Source: Datnioides undecimradiatus (taxonomy: Eukaryota; Chordata; Actinopteri; Lobotiformes; Datnioididae). Taken from it: a DNA stretch of 64,000 nt. How positions within the stretch are numbered: the first letter of the stretch is position 1; each line of letters opens with the position of its first letter. The notes under the pieces were generated by a model. That model did no database searches and had not been told where the DNA came from. It saw only the letters and a program-made list of their open reading frames with translations. Where the stretch lies: assembly GCA_008933995.1 (NCBI GenBank), contig WARS01000033.1, forward strand, positions 11,360,287 to 11,424,286, given 5' to 3'. The position numbers and the translations under genes were made by a program. Positions 55,879 to 64,000 of the stretch are shown in pieces.

Positions 55879-57506
55879 AGGAGGAAGGAGATGCATAGGA
55901 CCATAATTAGTCAAAAGAGCAAAACACTGAATCCTCATGCCTTACCTGTCACAATGCTACCTTGCTCAGATGAGAACAGTATCCCTTTTCCTGCGGTATT
56001 TGGAGTATTTAAGTGGTTTGTCACCGAAGCACAATACACATTAACAGTCTTAGCCTCACTTCCTCTCAGTATAGTACACACAAATACAGTGAAAACACTT
56101 AGTGCAGTGGTAATAGCAACTGTACAGCAGAAAAAGTGCGTACCACCACATTCAGCCAAGAAAGAAAACAAACAACCCTCTTTAAGGAAAATGGATACGG
56201 CTTTTCTCAGAATGATGCTGTGGTTCTTTCATCCTGTTTGGCTTTCAATGTCACCCCGTTTTCAGTAGCCTGCTTTCTCCATAGTCAGCAAAACATTAAC
56301 ACTAGATCCCACATTAGCCATGCATTATCATGCAGTACCATTGATTAGCTCTAGGTGGCATTGTATGTACGGTAAATGTAATGTAGCTTTGTGAATGATG
56401 TTGTTGCAGCCTGTTTGGGTATACTGGACCAAGTAAAAGGTATTTATCAGCGCTTAGAGTAGGAGTGCTGTTGGACATGGAGCTGCATGGGCCACATTAA
56501 CACGGGGTGACGTGATCCATGATCCACTTGCCACCCTCCTCTGAGGAGCTTGATAAATACCATCCCCATGATGTATTGATGACATAATTATTGATGTTTA
56601 AAAAAAGGATAACACACACATCTGCTTCTGAACAGATTTTTGGAAGACAAAAGAATAGATAAAAAGAAGTATTAGAAAGGATTTTCTATTCTTCTGTCCC
56701 AAAAAGGTTTATGTCAGTTTTTATTTCCTGCACTCCATTATGGCTCTATTAAAAGAAACATTGTAAGAAACCGTCCTTTGCATTTGCTTCTAGCTTAGTG
56801 CCTGCTTCTGTCATTCTAAAATCATCCTGATAAGCAGAATGGAAGAAATGTAATGTAAAAACCTCTTCACAAGAAGCACGAATAAATTCAACTCATCCCT
56901 TTTAGCTCTACCGTAAGAAACCTTGCAATTGAGGGCAAAGAAAAAAACAAAATAAACAAAAAAACAGATGCAATGAAATGAATAAATAACAAAAACCTGC
57001 TTTCAGATAACAGCACTTCACCTCTGGCTTTACTTTTTCATTGCTGACAAACTGGGCTCTCATTTTAGGACAAGAGGAAGGCCATCATTCCCTTGTCATC
57101 CCAGCACAGCCCGCTAAACACAATCCTGACCAATGCTAATTCAACATCAGCCTAAATATAACTGTGGGTTCAGTTCAGTTGACCTTGAAAACTGGATCCA
57201 ATTGTGTTGGGGAGTGTTTAGAGCTCTTTTTTATGTCTGCTGTTTTCTGATAAGGCAGGGGGTTGCGGTGCAGTAAGGGAAGCTTTTATTTTGCCACATG
57301 GTGAGGGGGAGGGAAGGAGATGGTGTTTTTATTTGGCAGTGGTGTGGCAGACTCTTTGGCAGGCACAAGTGATGGTTTGTTGTATTTATGTTAGTTTGAC
57401 AACCTTTGTTATTGTTTTTATGTTATTTCTTTTTTACTGTTGTATCAAAACCCAGAGATGGCAGGTCAAAAATAAGGTGTGTTGTGGAGGTATGATTTGT
57501 TTCCTG

Positions 57507-57512
57507 AATAAA
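57507..57512 (+). promoter_or_regulatory. Candidate poly(A) signal AATAAA for dpysl3
   Basis: The hexamer is followed by a T/G-containing stretch (gagttgcaactgactgtctt) about 15-30 bases downstream. The earlier 56881 hexamer and later ones at 57878 and 58220 are alternatives. Confidence 0.4.
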
Positions 57513-57990
57513 CATGAGTTGCAACTGACTGTCTTAGATCTCTTATTATGTGCTCAAGAAATATAACGTATGCATCTTTAATAATAGACATAATGGTTCC
57601 GGATGGAGACTGATACTATCATGTGATTTAAAGTATAAAAGAAGGCTACAGGTTTTTTAAGACAGTAAATTGTTCATTATAATCAAATGTGGCCTGCTTT
57701 ACAGATTGACTTGAACCTTTCTTCTGTCTGCATATTTACATTTAAAACAACAAACAAAACATAAACATCTGCAAGTGCAGTTTCCATGAATGGATTCTTG
57801 ACACCATCCAGGCAGATAACCTTTGTATGTCAAGTCTCTATTATAATTGCATAAATCATCATTACTTTTTTTTTTTTAATAAACCATAATTTCTTAAAAC
57901 CGCAAAGCATATCTCTGTATCAACATCTTGTCTTGTTAATATATGCATATAGTTTTACTTTTTACAGCACAATGTCTCTGGGTAAATACA

Positions 57991-58025
57991 GTGAGTAAAT
58001 ACTGTGCAGTGAGTAAATACTGTGC
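57991..58025. repeat. 18-bp tandem duplication
   Basis: The unit GTGAGTAAATACTGTGCA is repeated twice, the second copy differing at its last base; a partial match (GGTAAATACA) precedes them. Confidence 0.7.
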
Positions 58026-58587
58026 TAATAAATAGGCTGAGTAGTTTAAGATGGCATGCATAATATAGGCAACACTGGCTGAGGCTTGATGGACACCAGC
58101 ATCAATTCCTGCATCTCTGAAACATGATTGTATTTCACAGGCATATTCCCCACTGGTGTGACCAAGTCAAATATTTCAAATGTCTAGTAGCCTCTTGCAA
58201 AATGAAAATACCTATGCCAAATAAATATTGAGTCCTTAATGCAAATAAACTTTCTCCACTTTGGTATCATTGGATCTGCAGCTGAGGCCCAGTGGCAGCA
58301 GTTCAGTGTGCTCATAAATTGATGCAATTTGCCGCGCAGCCACCAGGGGCAGTACCACACTGCTTCAGGTGTGTCGTCATGTTTTATACCTCGCTGACAC
58401 CAGTGAAAGTTCTTCTTCGCTGCTACTGAGAATTTCACCTGTCCGACAGTTGGTCCAACATATGTTCAACTAGCATATTAGTTAGCCCCTCTCGTGAGCA
58501 GCCCTCTAGGATAGTGATTCATTCGATGGTTTTGAAAGAGTTTCGTTAAAATATGTCGAGCTAGCTGTCGTGGCTACTCAGCGCACA

Positions 58588-58627
58588 GTAGCTATGGCAA
58601 CACGGTGGCACCACTGACGTCACTGAG
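58588..58627 (+). promoter_or_regulatory. X-box-like plus CRE cluster ending in a splice donor
   Basis: GTAGCTATGGCAAC (58588-58601) resembles an RFX X-box and TGACGTCA (58615-58622) is a perfect CRE. Immediately after, CTGAG|gtgaga at 58627/58628 reads as a splice donor. Together these suggest the promoter and first exon of an unidentified + strand transcript. Confidence 0.35.
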
Positions 58628-59173
58628 GTGAGACCTTCCGTATCGGTCCAGTGTTAACACAGATTAACACTGCTGTTATTTAGCTAATGCGTGCTAAACT
58701 AGGCTTGGCTGGTTGCTAACATTAGATTCTCTCAAACAGTTTGTCCTGCTAACACAACAATAAGTGCGACTCTGTTACAGGTTTGGAAGTTTGTAAAGGT
58801 TTGTCAGGAAAGTTTGGGCGTTGCAGCCACATTTCTTTAAACTTTTAATTTGAACTGCTTTAATTGCAAAATTGCTTTTTTCCTTCTGAGAATCAGCAAA
58901 GTCCAATGAATCTTTTAGTTAAATCCATCAACAGTAATTGAAGGTAATCAATCTTTTTGTGAGTTTTAAATATCATATTAAAGATTTGATTATGATTAAC
59001 GTAACACTTTCAGTTGCTGCTAAACAGTAAAATTGTCTCCACTCGCTTTGCACGGCTCTTTTTGTGAAGGGGCTACTGCCGACTTAGCCTTAGCCATATT
59101 GCTAAGGAATGAGAAAGTACTGTAACTTGATATAAACAGAGACTTTTAGGTGTCCTCTTTGTCAATATTACAG

Positions 59174-61114
59174 GGAGGAATGGTACAAAAGAAAAGAGGA
59201 AACAGGAGTGAACTCAGAAGATGGGGCTATGGCACCTATTGCAATCTGAATGAAGGTTAGACCTCCAGCAATCCACAAAGGTGAGTCTCAACACTTAGAA
59301 TTCATTTTCTGTTATATGGACATATATGATCAGGTATGTCATGGGAGGCTGTTGTGCATCCAAACTGTAAATTAGCCTAGTGTTATGAAGAACATTATGA
59401 AATGATTCAACGAAACAGCACATTCATGACAGTCTGACACCACTGTGAGGGCTAACTGCTTGGCTAAATAAAGTATCTACTCAGTCCTATTGTGTTCCCT
59501 AGTAGCGGGGCTTACACACACTCACCCTCACTGTGAGGTCTACCAGTAAAACTGCTGCAAGGTCCCACGTGCATTGTTTAATGGTGAGTAAATGTCTCAT
59601 GACATCATAGCACTCATGTCGAATTGCTGAGATGATGATCATAAAATGCAGACTAGAGTGATGAGTCAGCAACCTCAGTTTAAACAGAAGTGGTGTGTGT
59701 GGGGTGGCTGCATGTTTGTGTTGTAGGTTACAAAATGAGAAAATATTTCTGGAGAGAACACATTGTTATTATCCAGTCCTATCCTTTCTTAAAGGAAAAT
59801 ATCTTAAAAGTCTGCGTATGTACGTGAAGCGAGTGTATAAGAGCAAATATTTCAACATTTATTTGCTATATTGAAGGGTTTCTGGTTTTATCTGTGGTGT
59901 ATCCCGGCAGACTCCGGGAGCATTTATCAACTGAAAATCCCCCTCAGATCAGCCATTAATGTGGAAAAGTGCTGCCTCAGCTCAGCCCACTGGACAAGAG
60001 AAGGGACTGTTACCTCTAAATGACCTAGGAAAGTCAGGAACACAAATGTGTGGGGGTGTGTGTGTGTGTGTGGGTGGGGGAAGAATAAGAAAAGCATATG
60101 GTGCATGTTTGATGCTTACGCTTATTATCAAGGAATACTCTGAGAGACACTGGAAAATAAAATGAGCAGACAAATACTTGGACTTGACAAATTAGACTGT
60201 TTGAAAATACAGACTGGGAGCTTGTCCCAGCTAGGAATAAGGATTGGCTTTTGTTTTGGATTTTCTCCTGTTAAATTTAAACATGTTCAGTGCTTGTGGC
60301 TCATTTTAATGTTTGCATGTTAATCATGGGTGTTCATACCATACACCCCCCACCCCTCTGAAAGTTTTGAGCTGTATTAATAGTCAGTTAACAATAGGGG
60401 GCAGTATTATATTTATGATCGTGGAGAGCAACCTCAGCCCTTACAGTACATATCATACATCCAAGTTTAGTTTTGACCCTTTAGTGTGATTGACACACTT
60501 TTTCTATGCATTCACAATTTTTTTAATTTTAAATAAAAAAGCTCTTGTAATATTTTTCAATAAAATATGATACTTCAGAAGGAAACGTTGAAATAAAGCA
60601 CAAGGCATAATGAGATTGGTTCAGAAAAAAGAAATTCATTATTTAAGGCACACCTTAATAGTTTGCAACTTCATCACATTTGAATACAATAAACACACAG
60701 TGACAACTGAAGGACAACAAAACCTTAAGAGGAATGAAATTCACAGGTGTGGAACAATTGTTTTCCCAGACTAAGTCATTTTTTTTAGATAATTGTTTTG
60801 TTGAAAAATTGTATTGCCTGGATCAAAAATGATTTGTCAATGATTACTTTAAAGGTCCACCTTTTGGAAAGGTTGAATCTGCCACATCTGTTCTTTATGA
60901 ATCACTAATGTGATGCAATGAATCCAATGCATCCGGCACCTATGTTGCATATAAACAACTTAAGATAATCATTGACAAATACTATTTACTAAAGGTTTAC
61001 CCAGGATTAGTGTTTAAATATCCCGCTATATCTTACAACTTATACAGGAAATCGCCTTTGGATCTGTTAAATTACATCAATGACAGCAACAACAACATCA
61101 TCAACAACACAAAG
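59174..61114 (+). ncRNA. Candidate exons of an unidentified transcript (59174-59280, 61048-61114)
   Basis: The first segment has the acceptor tcaatattacag and donor AAAG|gtgagt; the second has tatcttacaacttatacag and AAAG|gtaagt. The first has stops in all three frames (one near its end), so it is non-coding or 5' UTR. The second has one fully open frame (KSPLDLLNYINDS and then Asn-rich). No protein family was recognised. Confidence 0.25.
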
Positions 61115-64000
61115 GTAAGTCAAAACATTGTATCAATTGTCAATAGAAAAGTGCCAACTTTAATGAATTTAATAGAGTGAAATGTGTTTGAAGTATAATT
61201 ACATGTACCATAGGCTTGAAAGGATTGAGTCGTATTGCAGTTAGGTAACATCAAGGTCAATAGAGTGACTAGGCATTAGTAGAAATCACACTTACTTAGT
61301 TGTTGTGAAAAAAGCTTTAGGTTTTTACTACCTACACATAAAGGAACCAGCTGTGTGCCATATCTACAGTGTAAGGCATCCCTCTGCAAATCTCAGAGGC
61401 AGGTGTGGTTTCTTATACATGGTTTTAGTCTGCTGTAAGAATGAGGGGTATTGCCTTTCCTGTTGTTTGTTTCGTTCATTGTTTTCTTGTTGACAACTCT
61501 GTACTTGATTTTTTTTTCCCCCCACTGTGTTATCCAGCTTGTGCCAAATTACTGTTGAACACCATCTGCACAAGAATGTTTTCGGTTGTGGGAGCAATTA
61601 ATTGTAAATAGAAATTTACAGACTTATCTGGTGGCGCATATGTAATTGGTTGTATGTGACACAAAAGAGGAAGGACATTAAAAAATTATTTGACAAAAAC
61701 AAATTTAAATGCAGAAAGTAACTGAAAAGTGACTCTTATCTAGCACTCAGCTTAATCCTTCTCTATAAACCCATCCCTAACGGAATAAGTAATCACGCAC
61801 AGCTTTAGATTTCTTTTTTTTTTGCCTCTCTGTGCATAAATGCTACAGTTGATGAAGAAGCATGTGCAAAGCAAGGTTCAGTGTGCAGAACATATAACAT
61901 CTACCAGCTACCTTTTTTCAAGATTTTCATCGCTATAAACCTTTATTTCAAAACCCAGCTGGTCATTTGCAGATTGAGGCAAAGGTCAGTTCAAAATATC
62001 AATGCTTTAAGGGAGTTTAAATGCAGTATGGCACAAAGCTTCTATTAGATGGTCCATTTACTTGGTGTGCCCAAAGCTTCTAGCCACATCTGGTGGCTTA
62101 ACTAAGCAACTTCATATAAACTGCCAAGGTCTTGAATAGACCTTGACAATGAAACTATCTGCGTTTTCGATTGCTCTGTCGATTCAGTAGTAATTTAAAG
62201 CATACGCAGGTAAAGAAAACTTTCACTGTGTTTTGCCTATATCTGCAGCTGATGGAGCTGGGACACTGTACCAAATGATGCAATCCTACCAACTCTGTTA
62301 GCTTCGCTAGCAAATCTAAGCATAATGACCACTACAACCATGAATCTGCTGCTATAATAAAGTGAGCCATTCACGCTCAAGCCTACAGTTCAGCTCTTAT
62401 TTCTACCTTAGAGGAATCTGTGGTTGCTGTCTTAAAAACAAAGGCCTCGGTTTACCTTGTTAACCTTTTCATTCTAATGTTTTGTACTCTTGGTGTCATG
62501 CTCAAATCTCAAGTCATGCGCTGCAGATCGCATGGGACAAAGCCACCCACCCTGTTGTCGCGAGACTAACTCATTAATGTCAGCTCTTGTCAAGTCCATT
62601 TCCATGCAGCACTGGAGAGCCATTGTTCCATTTCAATAACTGTAATTAACCAGAAAATTTCTCGCGATTAAAAATCTTGAGTGTCCCACCTAAGCGGCAC
62701 ATAGAGCTTTCAGCCATGGTTGACCACGTTAGACTTTATTTCTTGTAACAGCTAGCTGAGCAGGTGTGGCATTGTCTCCTTGTTGGCAGGTGAGCAATTT
62801 CCCCTTCACATCAACACACTGCCCGGAGGAGAGGTTGAGCAGACCTTAGAGCACCAGAGTGATGTTAGGGAGCATGATGTGAGAGTCATTGTTCCAGCTG
62901 ACAGGAAAGCCTGGCTCCGGTGTGGCTGCTGCTCCGGTAGTCCATTTCACTCCTGCTGTTCTGGAGCTCTTAACATGTGGTTTTTGCAGGTGAAAAGTCA
63001 GCACAAGTGCATGCTGCCTTTGTGTTTTTATAGACAGTGTTGTGGTGCAGCAACATTGAAAACTGGATCTGAATGCGTGTGCTGATAAAATAGGTGTCTG
63101 TGTGTAAAAAGCTGATCTACAAGCTGTGGGCAGGTGCAAGTGATAGTAGGAATCTTGGGTCATGAGACCTATCCTGATAAGTAGGCAGCTGGTTCAACAT
63201 TGTTGTTCTGTCCATCCTCTATTGCCTTGTTCTTCTCACTCATGGACAGCTCAGAGGATTCTGAGTCCACAACTGCTTTTCTTGACCTGTAGAGTAAAGA
63301 CCAACTCTCATTATTATTGAATAGATGCTGTTATTAATATTGAGAAGATGCCTGTACATAGAGGAAGCATAATGAGTCTGCTCAATAAGAAACAGAAAGA
63401 AGAGTTTGCCAGACATTGTGCACTTTTCACAGTTTTCATGTTTGTCTTTCTGCTTATGGTCTTTAGGATATTGCTTTTTTAAAATTTGGGATTGCTTTCT
63501 CTTACTAGTTTTTTTTTTTTTGTTTTTTTTTTTTTTTAGTTTAGCTCTCTGTCTTTCTTTCCTCCATGATGAACATCGGTTTTCATTGTCTAAAATCAAC
63601 TATGCCTAGTGCTTTAAAAAATATGTAGAGCCCTAGACTATATGAACTTCTCAGGTGCTCACAATCCTAATCCTTCACAAGCTTCAGTATCTATTTGTTT
63701 TGCGTTTCGTGTTTAAGATTGATTAATTTCAACAGATTACAAGAGGCTGTCTGTTATTAAATCTCATCTGTTGTCATACTATAACTCACTGCTATTATTG
63801 TCTCAGTTCCTCATTGCACCTGCTTTACCATTTAGCTTCTGAAAAACCATGATGAATTATATTTCTTCAGTTGTCTTCTATTTAGCTTGTTTTAGAGAAA
63901 CATCTAATTCTCATATTCAGTATGTAGTCAACAGAGTGGACACTCTCTCTGCCAGTCCCTGTGTTTCTGCCTTAATCACACACCCACATATATGGGCACA

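Larger units (their letters stand above)
55789..57535 (+). other. dpysl3: dpysl3 3' UTR (probable extent)
   Basis: Begins with a purine/G-rich block and becomes A/T-rich. It holds AATAAA at 56881-56886 and 57507-57512, with another at 57878-57883, so short and long 3' ends are possible. The extent is inferred from these signals only. Confidence 0.5.
57536..64000. other. Region downstream of dpysl3, no recognised coding gene
   Basis: In human, STK32A follows DPYSL3 in the opposite orientation, but I found no kinase motifs on either strand here. The stretch 62792-62990 has an open + frame after an acceptor-like site, but I do not recognise the protein. A poly(T) run lies at 63509-63537. Confidence 0.5.

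Noticed and set aside
58320-58345. Second CTCF-like word (CCACCAGGGGCAG)
   Set aside because: One G short in the core compared with the consensus, so much weaker than the 10804 site.
57536-64000. STK32A-like kinase expected from human gene order
   Set aside because: No kinase motifs (glycine loop, HRD, DFG) were found on either strand, so the gene is absent, further away or translocated.

Overview
This is vertebrate nuclear DNA, almost certainly from a teleost fish. The coding sequence is broken into short exons with GT-AG introns. The window is rich in (CA)n/(TG)n microsatellites and holds a decayed copy of what looks like a common teleost interspersed repeat. The two genes are neighbours also on human 5q32 (JAKMIP2 and DPYSL3). 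Both are read on the + strand. I see no prokaryotic operon, CRISPR array, phage, virus or toxin gene, and no new multi-gene system.

Layout. (1) 1-8079: the last 16 coding exons of jakmip2, 437 codons, all phase 0-0, ending in the hydrophobic tail FLFLFLFFSLAFILWP. A splice donor lies 26 nt after the stop, so the 3' UTR appears to be spliced; the best acceptor is at 10352, with poly(A) signals at 11001 and 11636. (2) About 11.7-16.4 kb: intergenic, no recognised gene; a good CTCF-like motif lies at 10804-10822. (3) 16.4-17.6 kb: promoter region and first exon (122 codons) of the long dpysl3 isoform. (4) 17.6-34.2 kb: first intron of the long isoform, containing the separate promoter and 13-codon first exon (23853) of the short isoform, many microsatellites, a 24-bp hairpin, an RFX-like site pair and a teleost repeat. 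(5) 34202-55788: thirteen shared dpysl3 exons. The joined proteins are 569 aa (short) and 678 aa (long), close to the 570 and 684 aa of human DPYSL3. (6) 55789 to about 57.5 kb: dpysl3 3' UTR, opening with a dense run of G-tracts. (7) 57.6-64 kb: no recognised coding gene. A CRE/X-box cluster followed by exon-like segments with good splice signals may be the 5' end of another transcript.

Both genes act in neurons: jakmip2 encodes a Golgi/microtubule-related coiled-coil protein and dpysl3 (CRMP4) a cytosolic regulator of the growth-cone cytoskeleton. Dpysl3 keeps the dihydropyrimidinase fold but lacks several metal ligands, so it should be non-enzymatic.

The least explained structures are a 44-bp-arm inverted repeat in a dpysl3 intron (36960-37126), a 24-bp-arm hairpin (18538-18626), the 3' UTR G-rich run (55849-55878), and two jakmip2 splice sites that abut (TG)n tracts.
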